Shown in pieces: positions 43,924-52,569 of a DNA stretch of 64,000 bases (the stretch's first letter is position 1; each line of letters opens with the position of its first letter). The stretch comes from Streptomyces sp. 2114.4. Lineage in GTDB: Bacteria > Actinomycetota > Actinomycetes > Streptomycetales > Streptomycetaceae. The notes under the pieces are model-generated. The model made no database searches, was not told the origin of the DNA, and saw only the letters and a list, made by a program, of their open reading frames with translations. Made by a program: the position numbers and the translations under genes. The stretch covers positions 6,200,001 to 6,264,000 of the forward strand of contig NZ_FYEY01000001.1 in NCBI RefSeq assembly GCF_900187385.1, written 5' to 3'.

Positions 43924-46059
43924 TTACGCGGGAACGCTCGCGATGCCCGGGGCCAGGAACTTCTTGCCCCGCACCCGCTCGGAGACGCCCGCGCGGTCCA
44001 GGTACGGCGTGATGCCGCCCAGGTGGAAGGGCCAGCCGGCGCCGGTGATCAGGCACAGGTCGATGTCCTGCGCCTCGGCGACGACGCCCTCGTCCAGCAT
44101 CAGGCCGATCTCCTGTGCCACCGCGTCCAGGACGCGGTCGCGGACCTGCTCCTCGGTCAGCACCGAGTCACCCTGCTTCAGGAGGGCCGCGACCTCGGGG
44201 TCCAGCTCCGGCTTGCCGGAGTCATAGACGTAGAAGCCACGCTTGCCGGCCTCGACGACGGCCTTCAGGTTGGGCGAGACCTTGAAGCGGTCCGGGAAGG
44301 CGCGGTTAAGGGTCTCGGAGACGTGCAGACCGATCGCCGGGCCGACCAGCTCCAGCAGCACCAGCGGCGACATCGGCAGACCCAGCGGCTCGATGGCCTT
44401 CTCCGCGGTCTCGACCGGGGTGCCCTCGTCGATGACGTTCTGGATCTCGCCCATGAAGCGGGTCAGGATGCGGTTGACCACGAACGCCGGGGCGTCCTTG
44501 GTGAGCACCGCGGTCTTCTTCAGCTTCTTGGCGACCGCGAAGGCGGTGGCCAGCGAGGCGTCGTCGGTCTTCTCGCCGCGGACGATCTCCAGCAGCGGCA
44601 GGATCGCGACCGGGTTGAAGAAGTGGAAGCCGACGACCCGCTCGGGGTGCTTCAGCTTCGAGGCCATCTCGGAGACGGACAGCGAGGAGGTGTTGGTGGC
44701 GAGGATGGCGTGCGCCGGGGCGACGGCCTCCACTTCCGCGAACACCGTCTGCTTGACGCCGATCTCCTCGAAGACCGCCTCGATGATGAAGTCGGCGTCA
44801 AAGAAGCCCTCGGCCTTGTCGAGCACACCGGAGACCAGAGCCTTGAGGCGGTTGGCCTTGTCCTCGTTGATCCGGCCCTTGCCGAGCAGCTTGTCGATCT
44901 CGGCGTGGACGTAGCCCACACCCTTGTCGACGCGCTCCTGGTCGATGTCGGTCAGCACGACCGGCACCTCCAGGCGGCGCAGGAAGAGCAGGGCCAGCTG
45001 CGAGGCCATCAGACCGGCGCCGACGACACCGACCTTGCTGACCGGACGTGCCAGGTTCTTGTCCGGTGCGCCGGCGGGCCGCTTGGCACGCTTCTGCACC
45101 AGGTTGAACGAGTAGATGCCGGCGCGGAGCTCGCCGCCCATGATCAGGTCCGCCAGGGCCTGGTCCTCGGCGTCGAAACCGGCCTGCAGGTCGCCGTCCT
45201 TGGCCGCGGCGATGATGTCCAGCGCCCGGTAGGCGGCCGGGGCGGCGCCGTGCACCTTGCCGTCGGCGATGAACTTGCCCTTGGCGACGGCCTGGTCCCA
45301 GGCCTCACCGCGGTCGATCTCGGCGCGCTCTACAGCCACGTCGCCCTTGAGGACGCCCGCGGTCCAGATCAGCGACTGCTCCAGGAAGTCCGCGCCCTCG
45401 AAGATCGCGTCCGCGATGCCGAGGTCGAAGACCTGCTGGCCCTTGAGCTGCTTGTTCTGGTTGAGCGAGTTCTCGATGATGACCGAGACGGCCTTGTCCG
45501 CGCCGATGAGGTTCGGCAGCAGCGCACAGCCGCCCCAGCCCGGGACGAGGCCGAGGAAGACCTCGGGCAGCGAGAAGGCCGGCAGGGCCTTGGAGACGGT
45601 GCGGTAGGAGCAGTGCAGACCGACCTCGACGCCACCGCCCATCGCGGCACCGTTGTAGTAGGCGAAGGTCGGTACGGCGAGGTTCGCGAGCCGCTTGAAG
45701 ACCTCGTGGCCGCCCTTGCCGATGGCCAGCGCGTCCTCGTGCTTCTTCAGCAGCTCGACGCCCTTGAGGTCGGCGCCGACGGCGAAGATGAACGGCTTGC
45801 CGGTGACGCCGACGCCGACGATGTCGCCGTCCGCGGCCTCCTTCTCGACCTGGTCGATCGCGGCGTTGAGGTTCGCCAGCGAGCCCGGGCCGAAGGTGGT
45901 CGGCTTGGTGTGGTCGAAGCCGTTGTCCAGCGTGATCAGCGCGAACCTGCCCGCGCCGTACGGCAGGTCGAGGTGGCGGACGTGCGCCGACGTGACGACC
46001 TCGTCCGGGAACAGCTCGGCCGCACCCTTCAGGAGTTCGGCGGTGGTGGTGGTGCTCAC
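43924..46059 (-). CDS. fadB: Fatty acid oxidation complex alpha subunit (enoyl-CoA hydratase / 3-hydroxyacyl-CoA dehydrogenase)
   Basis: A 711-residue multifunctional beta-oxidation enzyme. The N-terminal crotonase domain has GADLKGVE (~residue 95) and YYNGAAMGGGVEVGLHCSYRTVS (~135-157). The dehydrogenase half starts near residue 330 with VSKVGVVGAGLMASQLALLFL (NAD-binding) and has the catalytic-region VVGFHFFNPVAILPLLEIVRG (~residue 455). GTG 46059 follows GGAGG and overlaps the thiolase stop (GTGA), so fadA and fadB are coupled. The pair matches the main Streptomyces long-chain beta-oxidation locus (SCO6026/6027 by recollection). Confidence 0.93.
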   Translation of the reverse strand: MSTTTTAELLKGAAELFPDEVVTSAHVRHLDLPYGAGRFALITLDNGFDHTKPTTFGPGSLANLNAAIDQVEKEAADGDIVGVGVTGKPFIFAVGADLKGVELLKKHEDALAIGKGGHEVFKRLANLAVPTFAYYNGAAMGGGVEVGLHCSYRTVSKALPAFSLPEVFLGLVPGWGGCALLPNLIGADKAVSVIIENSLNQNKQLKGQQVFDLGIADAIFEGADFLEQSLIWTAGVLKGDVAVERAEIDRGEAWDQAVAKGKFIADGKVHGAAPAAYRALDIIAAAKDGDLQAGFDAEDQALADLIMGGELRAGIYSFNLVQKRAKRPAGAPDKNLARPVSKVGVVGAGLMASQLALLFLRRLEVPVVLTDIDQERVDKGVGYVHAEIDKLLGKGRINEDKANRLKALVSGVLDKAEGFFDADFIIEAVFEEIGVKQTVFAEVEAVAPAHAILATNTSSLSVSEMASKLKHPERVVGFHFFNPVAILPLLEIVRGEKTDDASLATAFAVAKKLKKTAVLTKDAPAFVVNRILTRFMGEIQNVIDEGTPVETAEKAIEPLGLPMSPLVLLELVGPAIGLHVSETLNRAFPDRFKVSPNLKAVVEAGKRGFYVYDSGKPELDPEVAALLKQGDSVLTEEQVRDRVLDAVAQEIGLMLDEGVVAEAQDIDLCLITGAGWPFHLGGITPYLDRAGVSERVRGKKFLAPGIASVPA

Positions 46060-47282
46060 TTGTCGCCTCCGGCGTCCTTGTGGTTCGGGTTCTCCCAGAT
46101 GACCGTCGCGCCCATGCCGAAGCCGACGCACATGGTCGTGAGGCCGTAGCGGACCTCCGGCTGCTCCTCGAACTGCCGGGCCAGCTGCGTCATCAGCCGG
46201 ACGCCGGAGGAGGCGAGCGGGTGGCCGAAGGCGATGGCGCCGCCGTACTGGTTGACGCGCGCGTCGTCGTCGGCGATGCCGTAGTGGTCGAGGAAGGCGA
46301 GCACCTGCACGGCGAACGCCTCGTTGATCTCGAACAGGCCGATGTCACCGATGCCCAGGCCCGCCTTGGCGAGGGCCTTCTCGGTGGCCGGGATCGGGCC
46401 GTAGCCCATGACCTCGGGCTCGACGCCCGCGAAGGCGTAGGAGACCAGGCGCATCTTGACCGGGAGGTCGTGCTCCTGGGCGAAGTCCTCGGAGGCGAGG
46501 ATCGAGGCGGTGGCACCGTCGTTGAGGCCCGCGGCGTTACCGGCCGTGACGCGGCCGTGCGTACGGAACGGCGTCTTGAGGCCCGCCAGGTTCTCCAGGG
46601 TCGTCCCCGGACGCATCGGCTCGTCGGCGGTCACCAGGCCCCAGCCGGTCTCGCCGACCTCCGCGTTGGTGTTGCGCACCGAGATCGGCACCAGGTCCTG
46701 CTGGATCTTGCCGTTCGCGTACGCCTTCGCCGCCTTCTCCTGCGAGCGCACGGCGTACTCGTCGGCGCGCTGCTTGGTGATCTGCGGGTAGCGGTCGTGC
46801 AGGTTCTCCGCGGTCATGCCCATGAACAGCGCGGACTGGTCGACGAGCTTTTCGCTCACGAACCGCGGGTTGGGGTCGACGGCCTCGCCCATGGGGTGGC
46901 GCCCCATGTGCTCGACACCGCCGGCGATGACGGCGTCGTACGCACCGAAGGCGATGGAGCCCGCGGTGGCGGTCACGGCGGTCAGCGCACCGGCACACAT
47001 GCGGTCGATGGAGTAACCGGGCACGGACTGCGGGAGGCCGGCCAGGATGCCGGCGGTGCGGCCGAGGGTCAGACCCTGGTCACCGATCTGGGTGGTGGCG
47101 GCGATGGCGACCTCGTCGATCTTCGCGGGGTCCAGGGCCGGGTTGCGGCGCAGCAGCTCCCGGATGGCCTTCACGACGAGATCGTCGGCGCGGGTCTCGT
47201 GGTAGATGCCCTTCGGGCCCGCCTTGCCGAACGGGGTGCGGACGCCGTCGACGAAGACGACGTCCCTAGCGGTACGAGGCAC
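46056..47282 (-). CDS. fadA: Acetyl-CoA acyltransferase (3-ketoacyl-CoA thiolase), beta subunit
   Basis: A 408-residue thiolase. The acylated Cys lies in SIDRMCAGALTA (~residue 94). The C-terminal catalytic His and Cys are in NQYGGAIAFGHPLASSGVR (~355) and LTTMCVGFGMGA (~388). GTG 47282 follows GGAGGAGAG; the frame is open further upstream without a better start. It is the first gene of the fadA-fadB operon and catalyses the last, thiolytic step for FadB products. Confidence 0.93.
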   Translation of the reverse strand: MPRTARDVVFVDGVRTPFGKAGPKGIYHETRADDLVVKAIRELLRRNPALDPAKIDEVAIAATTQIGDQGLTLGRTAGILAGLPQSVPGYSIDRMCAGALTAVTATAGSIAFGAYDAVIAGGVEHMGRHPMGEAVDPNPRFVSEKLVDQSALFMGMTAENLHDRYPQITKQRADEYAVRSQEKAAKAYANGKIQQDLVPISVRNTNAEVGETGWGLVTADEPMRPGTTLENLAGLKTPFRTHGRVTAGNAAGLNDGATASILASEDFAQEHDLPVKMRLVSYAFAGVEPEVMGYGPIPATEKALAKAGLGIGDIGLFEINEAFAVQVLAFLDHYGIADDDARVNQYGGAIAFGHPLASSGVRLMTQLARQFEEQPEVRYGLTTMCVGFGMGATVIWENPNHKDAGGDK

Positions 47283-47541
47283 GTTGGCTCTCCTCCAGGT
47301 GCGGGATGGCACTGCTGCGGGGCGCCCCGGGGGACGCTTCACACCGACATGCTACTTACGGGTAACCAGACTGCACACCCCCACCGCCCGGAGCGTTGAA
47401 CGTCACACCGGACGAAGGGGGTGCCCGCCGGGTGACGGCGTGGCAAGTGGCGGAACGGGGCGACGGAAAACGACCGAACGCGGTCGGGTCTTGGCGCAAT
47501 TCATCCCATCACACACCTAAAGTGCCCATATGGAGACGAAT

Positions 47542-48216
47542 ATGAGTGGTGTCGTGACCCGGCGCGGGCGCCCGGCGGGGCCGCGCGCGATCGGTCTGGT
47601 CTGCGCCGTCGCCGCCGCGGGCGCGCTGCTGTCGGGCTGTGGGAACAGCGACAAGGCCCCCCAGAAGGACGCCGGCCCCCCACGGGCCGTGCCCGCCTCC
47701 GCCCCCGCCTCCCCGAGCAGTTCGCTCAGCTCGGACCAGGCCCAGCGGAAGGCCCTGATCCCCAAGGCCAAGGTGGGGTACCAGCAGGCCCTGAAGGCGG
47801 CCGTGGCGGCCGTCCCCTCCTCGAAGCCGATCGCCGCGGAGCTCAAGGGCTCACCCACCGCCCCCTACTGGAGCACCGCGGTCGCGACGTCCGACGGGAC
47901 GGTGCACGACGGCCGCGTCGATGCGGTCTCCGGAAAGCTGACGCAGTCGCGCACCGAGTCGGACGACGCCGAGGACAAGAAGCATCTCGCCGGCCAGCTG
48001 TCCAAGGCCAAGGTCACGGCCCAGCAGGCCGCGGAGACGGCCACCGAGAAGACGAAGGGCACCGTCACCACCATCGAACTCGGCAACGCCGAGAACGGGA
48101 GCGACGCGGTGGCCTGGACCGTGGGCGTCGTGACCCCCGCCGACTGGAACCAGACGACCTACGGGATCGACGCGACCAACCGCAAGGTCCTGTGGACGCA
48201 CACCAATAACGACTAG
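47542..48216 (+). CDS. Secreted lipoprotein with PepSY-like region
   Basis: A 224-residue exported protein with a hydrophobic signal (RAIGLVCAVAAAGALLSGC) ending in a lipobox Cys near residue 34. A charged linker (SDKAPQKDAGPP...) follows. The rest contains two stretches resembling PepSY repeats: the first around KAKVGYQQALKAAV ... VHDGRVDAVSGKL, the second around SKAKVTAQQAAETATEK ... YGIDATNRKVL. ATG 47542 has GGAG at the right distance; ATG 47530 overlaps that site. Divergent from fadA. PepSY domains often inhibit proteases or bind peptides; role unknown. Confidence 0.77.
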   Translation: MSGVVTRRGRPAGPRAIGLVCAVAAAGALLSGCGNSDKAPQKDAGPPRAVPASAPASPSSSLSSDQAQRKALIPKAKVGYQQALKAAVAAVPSSKPIAAELKGSPTAPYWSTAVATSDGTVHDGRVDAVSGKLTQSRTESDDAEDKKHLAGQLSKAKVTAQQAAETATEKTKGTVTTIELGNAENGSDAVAWTVGVVTPADWNQTTYGIDATNRKVLWTHTNND

Positions 48217-48223
48217 CGGGAAA

Positions 48224-48259
48224 GAGTGCGGCGGCACCCCTCGGGATGCCGCCGCACTC
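48224..48259. terminator. Terminator between the lipoprotein and RNase D genes
   Basis: 13-bp perfect stem (GAGTGCGGCGGCA / TGCCGCCGCACTC) with a 10-nt loop between convergent genes. Confidence 0.83.
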
Positions 48260-48282
48260 GCGTCGGTGCCGCGCCGCCCGTG

Positions 48283-49557
48283 TCAGCCGGCGTCGGTCAG
48301 CAGCGCCTCGGTGAGGATCGGTGCGACCTGCTCGATCTGCCAGGGGCGGGCGCCATGGCCCTTCAGCACCTCGGCGACCGACTCCTGGCTCGGCTCGACC
48401 GGCGGCTCCCAGCACAGCCGGCGCACCGTGTCCGGGGTGATCAGGTTCTCCTGCGGGAGATTCAGGGCCTCGGCGAGCGCGGTGACCGCCGCGCGGGCGG
48501 CCGACAGCCGGGCCGCGGCGACCGGGTCCTTGTCGGCCCAGGAGCGGGGCGGCGGCGGCCCGTTGAGCGGCTGGCCGGGCTGCGGCAGCTCGTTCTCGGC
48601 CAGGGCGCGGGCGCGGTCGACGGCGGCCTGCCACTGCTCCAGCTGCCGGCGGCCCATACGGTGGCCGAAGCCCGGCAGTGCGGCCAGGGCGTGGCTGTTC
48701 GGCGGCAGATGCAGCGCCGCCTCCACGATCGCGGCGTCCCCGAGCACCTTGCCGGGGGAGATGTCGCGTCGCTGGGCCACCTGGTCACGGGCCGTCCACA
48801 GCTCCCGGACGACGGCCATCTGACGGCGCCGTCTGACCTTGTGCATGCCGGAGGTGCGGCGCCAGGGGTCCTTGCGGGGCGGTGGCGGGGGAGCGGCGGC
48901 GATGGCCGCGAACTCCTGCCGGGCCCACTCCAGCTTCCCCTGCTGCTCCAGCTCCTCCTCCAGTGCGTCGCGCAGATCCACCAGCAGCTCGACATCGAGC
49001 GCGGCATAGCGCAGCCAGGGCTCGGGCAGCGGGCGGGTGGACCAGTCGACGGCGGAGTGGCCCTTCTCCAGGGCGAAGCCGAGGACGTTCTCGACCATGG
49101 CGCCCAGGCCGACCCGGGCGAAGCCGGCCAGCCGTCCGGCCAGCTCGGTGTCGAACAGCCGGGAGGGGACCATCCCTATGTCGCGCAGGCACGGCAGGTC
49201 CTGGGTGGCTGCGTGCAGCACCCACTCGGCGTCGCCGATCGCCTCCCCCAGCGCCGACAGATCGGGGCAGCCGACCGGGTCGATCAGCGCACTGCCCGCG
49301 CCTTCGCGGCGCAGCTGTACGAGGTAGGCGCGCTGGCCGTAGCGGTAGCCCGAGGCCCGCTCGGCGTCGACGGCCACCGGGCCCGTGCCGGCCGCGAAGG
49401 CGGCCACGATCCCGTCGAGCGCCCCGTCGGTGGCGGTTACCGGGGGGATGCCCTCGCGGGGCTCCAGGAGAGGGACCGGCGCCGGTCGGGAATCCGGAGG
49501 CGAGTCTCCGGGTGCTCGCAGTGTCATGTCTGCTGCGGTCTTTTGGGCGTCGGTCAC
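48283..49557 (-). CDS. rnd: Ribonuclease D-like 3'-5' exonuclease with HRDC domain
   Basis: A 424-residue DEDD-family exoribonuclease. Exo I is AVDAERASGYRYGQRAYLVQL (~residue 60), Exo II WVLHAATQDLPCL (~112), and Exo III YAALDVELLVDL (~185). An HRDC domain follows (~230-310: RRRQMAVVRELWTARDQVAQRRD). ATG/GTG 49557 starts MTDAQ, the usual Streptomyces form, though no ribosome site is seen. It may mature tRNA or other stable RNA 3' ends. Downstream of an orphan response-regulator gene and separated from it by a perfect palindrome. Confidence 0.88.
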   Translation of the reverse strand: MTDAQKTAADMTLRAPGDSPPDSRPAPVPLLEPREGIPPVTATDGALDGIVAAFAAGTGPVAVDAERASGYRYGQRAYLVQLRREGAGSALIDPVGCPDLSALGEAIGDAEWVLHAATQDLPCLRDIGMVPSRLFDTELAGRLAGFARVGLGAMVENVLGFALEKGHSAVDWSTRPLPEPWLRYAALDVELLVDLRDALEEELEQQGKLEWARQEFAAIAAAPPPPPRKDPWRRTSGMHKVRRRRQMAVVRELWTARDQVAQRRDISPGKVLGDAAIVEAALHLPPNSHALAALPGFGHRMGRRQLEQWQAAVDRARALAENELPQPGQPLNGPPPPRSWADKDPVAAARLSAARAAVTALAEALNLPQENLITPDTVRRLCWEPPVEPSQESVAEVLKGHGARPWQIEQVAPILTEALLTDAG

Positions 49558-49583
49558 CAGTCAAGGGTATCTGTGTATGCACG

Positions 49584-49617
49584 TCGCCCGTCGAGGGAAC
49601 GTTCCCTCGACGGGCGA
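49584..49617 (-). terminator. 34-bp perfect palindrome between response regulator and RNase D genes
   Basis: Perfectly self-complementary over 17 bp per side with no designed loop, centre GGAAC|GTTCC. It follows the response-regulator stop by 18 bp on the minus strand, fitting a terminator, but a dimeric protein site is also possible. Confidence 0.6.
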
Positions 49618-49634
49618 ACAGGTCGGATGAACGG

Positions 49635-50297
49635 TCAGTGGATGATGCCGGTGCGCAGGGCGACCGCCACCATTCCGGCCCGGTCACCGGTACCGAGCTT
49701 GCGGGCGATGCGGGCCAGGTGGCTCTTCACGGTCAGCGCCGACAGCCCCATCGAGACGCCGATGGCCTTGTTGGACTGGCCCTCCGCCACCAGCCGCAAC
49801 ACCTCGACCTCGCGGCCCGACAGCTCGCGGTAGCCGCCCGGGTGGCCGGGGGCGCCCGGCGGGCGGCGCTGCATACGGGCCGCGGTGGCGCCGATGGGCG
49901 AGGTGCCGGGGCGGCCCGGAAGGCCCAGGTTGGTGCGGGTGCCGGTGACGACATAGCCCTTGACGCCGCCGGCCAGGGCGTTGCGCACGGCGCCGATGTC
50001 GTCGGCCGCGGACAGCGCGAGGCCGTTGGGCCAGCCCGCCGCCCGGGTCTCGGACAGGAGGGTGAGGCCGGAGCCGTCGGGAAGGTGGACGTCGGCAACG
50101 CAGATGTCGCGCGGGTTGCCGACGCGGGGACGGGCCTCCGCGATGGACGACGCCTCGATCACGTCACGCACTCCGAGGGCCCACAGGTGGCGGGTGACGG
50201 TGGAGCGGACGCGAGGGTCGGCCACGACGACCATGGCCGTCGGCTTGTTCGGGCGGTAGGCGACCAGGCTCGAAGGTTGCTCGAGGAGAACAGACAC
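49635..50297 (-). CDS. Orphan LuxR/NarL-family response regulator
   Basis: A 220-residue regulator. The receiver domain includes MVVVADPRVRS at the start and the phospho-acceptor Asp in ICVADVHLPDGSG (~residue 68). The C-terminal LuxR helix-turn-helix is clear: LSGREVEVLRLVAEGQSNKAI, LSALTVKSHLARIARKLG. GTG 50297 follows AGGAGG. No histidine kinase is adjacent, and the receiver lacks a tidy acidic pair, so control may be atypical. Position matches the orphan regulator beside hemE in S. coelicolor (recollection). Target genes unknown. Confidence 0.87.
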   Translation of the reverse strand: MSVLLEQPSSLVAYRPNKPTAMVVVADPRVRSTVTRHLWALGVRDVIEASSIAEARPRVGNPRDICVADVHLPDGSGLTLLSETRAAGWPNGLALSAADDIGAVRNALAGGVKGYVVTGTRTNLGLPGRPGTSPIGATAARMQRRPPGAPGHPGGYRELSGREVEVLRLVAEGQSNKAIGVSMGLSALTVKSHLARIARKLGTGDRAGMVAVALRTGIIH

Positions 50298-50642
50298 CGG
50301 GCCTCCTGGGGGGAGTGGCGGGGGACGGAAGCCGGCTGGGGGAAGCCGAATGATCCGTGTTTGAAGGGTCACTGACCTCTTCGGCAGCAATCCGGCGGGA
50401 CTTTAGACTTTGATCACGATTTAGTTAGGGGCAATTCGGGCAAATCGGATGGGTGATCGATCAGAGGTGCGCACCGGGTGCGCATCGAGATGATCAAAGC
50501 CGTATGCAATCCCGTCCGAATTCCCGCAAGAGACGACGACGCGGTGATCACGGCACCGGCCGCACGCGGGCGCACCACCGGCTCTGCGCACACGTGCTCA
50601 CTCACGTGCTCACCGATGCCGGGTAACGGGGGAAGGGGCAGC
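50298..50642. other. Intergenic region upstream of the response regulator
   Basis: 345 bp. An AT-rich patch (about 50400-50435) is the likeliest place for the response-regulator promoter on the minus strand. No gene seen. Confidence 0.5.
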
Positions 50643-51299
50643 TCAGCGGGGCTGGGCACCGCGGCGCTGGGGCAGCGGGACGATCCCGCCGCGCGGCGCC
50701 GTATCGGGCGTGGCCGGCGGCAGGCCCGCCACCTGGCAGAGCAGATCGCACCACGCCGCCAGATGCACCGCCAGCTCCGGCACCCCGCCGGGGCCCTCGG
50801 CCGGTGTCCACGACGCCCGGATCTCGATCTGCGTGGCGGGCTCGCGCGCCGCGAGCCCGCCGAAGTAGTGCGAGCCGGCTCGGGTCACCGTGCCGCTCGG
50901 TGCGCCGTAGCGCACCCCGCGCGCCTCCAGCGCACCGGTGAGCCAGGACCAGGACACCTCCGGCAGCAGCGGATCGGCGCCCATCTCCGGCTCCAGCTCC
51001 GCACGCGCCAGGGTCACCACCCGGAAGGTGCCCTGCCAGGTGTCGTCCCCGGCCGGGTTGTGCAGCACCACCAGCCGGCCGTCCGCCAGATCCCTGTCCT
51101 CGCCGCCCGGACCCGAGCCGCGTTCGACGACCGCCGCCTCCAGCGCGTACGCATACGGGGCGAGCCGTTTGGGAGCGGGCGTCGGATCGATCTCGATCTC
51201 CGGCCGCAGTCGTGCCGCGCGGAGCGCTTCGACCGCCTGACGGAAGGGGATCGGGGCCTCGTCCGCGCCGTCCGCGAGGTGTTCGTGAGCCGCAGCCAT
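50643..51299 (-). CDS. DUF3000 family protein
   Basis: A 218-residue actinobacterial protein of unknown function. It begins with an acidic/helical segment (EHLADGADEAPIPFRQAVEALRAARLRPEIEIDPTPAP) and contains VSWSWLTGALEARG and IEIRASWTPA, which I associate with DUF3000 proteins next to hemE. No signal peptide, membrane segment or catalytic motif is evident. ATG 51299 begins the conserved chain; the ribosome site is weak. Divergent from hemE across 147 bp, a pairing I recall as common in Streptomyces. Confidence 0.75.
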   Translation of the reverse strand: MAAAHEHLADGADEAPIPFRQAVEALRAARLRPEIEIDPTPAPKRLAPYAYALEAAVVERGSGPGGEDRDLADGRLVVLHNPAGDDTWQGTFRVVTLARAELEPEMGADPLLPEVSWSWLTGALEARGVRYGAPSGTVTRAGSHYFGGLAAREPATQIEIRASWTPAEGPGGVPELAVHLAAWCDLLCQVAGLPPATPDTAPRGGIVPLPQRRGAQPR

Positions 51300-51446
51300 G
51301 CCCGGAAGATTAGGCGGAACCGGGCCCGCATACGGGGAGGACACCCGGTGCGCGCGTCGCCCATTCGGAGGCGCCCCCGGGCGCATGCGGAGATATCGGC
51401 CACCTGGCCCGTTCGGCGTGCGACCCGGCGTGCGAAGATTTGGGGC

Positions 51447-52514
51447 GTGAGCGCCAACGAATGCCCCACGGGCCAGCAGCAGACCGGTACACACGACTCG
51501 GCCTTCCTCAAGGCGTGCCGGCGTGAACCCGTGCCGCACACCCCGGTGTGGTTCATGCGCCAGGCCGGGCGCTCACTGCCCGAGTACCGCAAGGTCCGCG
51601 AGGGCATCGCGATGCTCGACTCCTGCATGCGGCCCGATCTCGTCACCGAGATCACCCTGCAGCCCGTGCGCCGCCACCAGGTCGACGCCGCCATCTACTT
51701 CAGCGACATCGTGGTCCCCCTCAAGGCCATCGGCATCGACCTCGACATCAAGCCCGGCGTCGGCCCGGTCGTCGAGAACCCGATCCGCACCCGCGCCGAC
51801 CTGGCGCAGCTGCGCGCCCTGGAGCCCGGCGACGTCCCGTACGTCACCGAGGCCATCGGCATGCTCGTCCGCGAGCTGGGCGCCACGCCCCTGATCGGCT
51901 TCGCCGGTGCGCCCTTCACGCTCGCCAGCTACCTCGTCGAGGGCGGCCCGTCCCGTAACCACGAGCGCACCAAGGCCCTCATGTACGGCGACCCGCAGCT
52001 GTGGGCCGACCTGCTGGACCGGCTCGCCGACATCACCGCCGCGTTCCTCAAGGTCCAGATCGAGGCCGGGGCGAGCGCCGTACAGCTCTTCGACTCCTGG
52101 GTCGGTGCGCTCTCGCCGGCCGACTACCGCCGCTCGGTGATGCCCGCCTCCGCCAAGGTCTTCCGGGCGGTCGAGGGCCTGGGCGTACCGCGTATCCACT
52201 TCGGCGTCGGCACCGGCGAACTCCTCGGGCTGATGGGCGAGGCGGGCGCGGATGTCGTCGGCGTCGACTGGCGGGTGCCGATGGACGAGGCGGCCCGCCG
52301 GGTCGGTCCCGGCAAGGCGCTGCAGGGCAACATCGACCCGGCCGTGCTCTTCGCGCCCCGCGAGGCCGTCGAGACCAAGGCCCGCGAGGTTCTGGACGCG
52401 GCCACCGGCCTGGACGGCCACATCTTCAATCTCGGCCACGGTGTCCTGCCCTCCACCGACCCGGACGTGCTGACCCGCCTCGTCGAGTACGTCCACACGC
52501 AGACGGCGCGCTGA
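51447..52514 (+). CDS. hemE: Uroporphyrinogen decarboxylase
   Basis: A 355-residue enzyme converting uroporphyrinogen III to coproporphyrinogen III. The family signature PVWFMRQAGRSLPEYR is near residue 32, and GFAGAPFTLASYLVEGG with the catalytic-region FDSWVGALSPADY follow. The late segment FNLGHGVLPSTDPD is also diagnostic. GTG 51447 gives the compact family N-terminus; no strong ribosome site precedes it. With cgoX and hemQ 3-5 kb downstream it forms the conserved haem locus of actinobacteria. Confidence 0.95.
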   Translation: MSANECPTGQQQTGTHDSAFLKACRREPVPHTPVWFMRQAGRSLPEYRKVREGIAMLDSCMRPDLVTEITLQPVRRHQVDAAIYFSDIVVPLKAIGIDLDIKPGVGPVVENPIRTRADLAQLRALEPGDVPYVTEAIGMLVRELGATPLIGFAGAPFTLASYLVEGGPSRNHERTKALMYGDPQLWADLLDRLADITAAFLKVQIEAGASAVQLFDSWVGALSPADYRRSVMPASAKVFRAVEGLGVPRIHFGVGTGELLGLMGEAGADVVGVDWRVPMDEAARRVGPGKALQGNIDPAVLFAPREAVETKAREVLDAATGLDGHIFNLGHGVLPSTDPDVLTRLVEYVHTQTAR

Positions 52515-52569
52515 GCGGAGCGCGGCGGACGGCGACGGATCCGGGGCCGGCGGGCCGGCGCCCGCGGTG

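Noticed and set aside
43747..46149. An 800-codon open frame antisense to fadB
   Set aside because: Same artefact; the fadB frame has clear domains, ribosome site and coupling to fadA.
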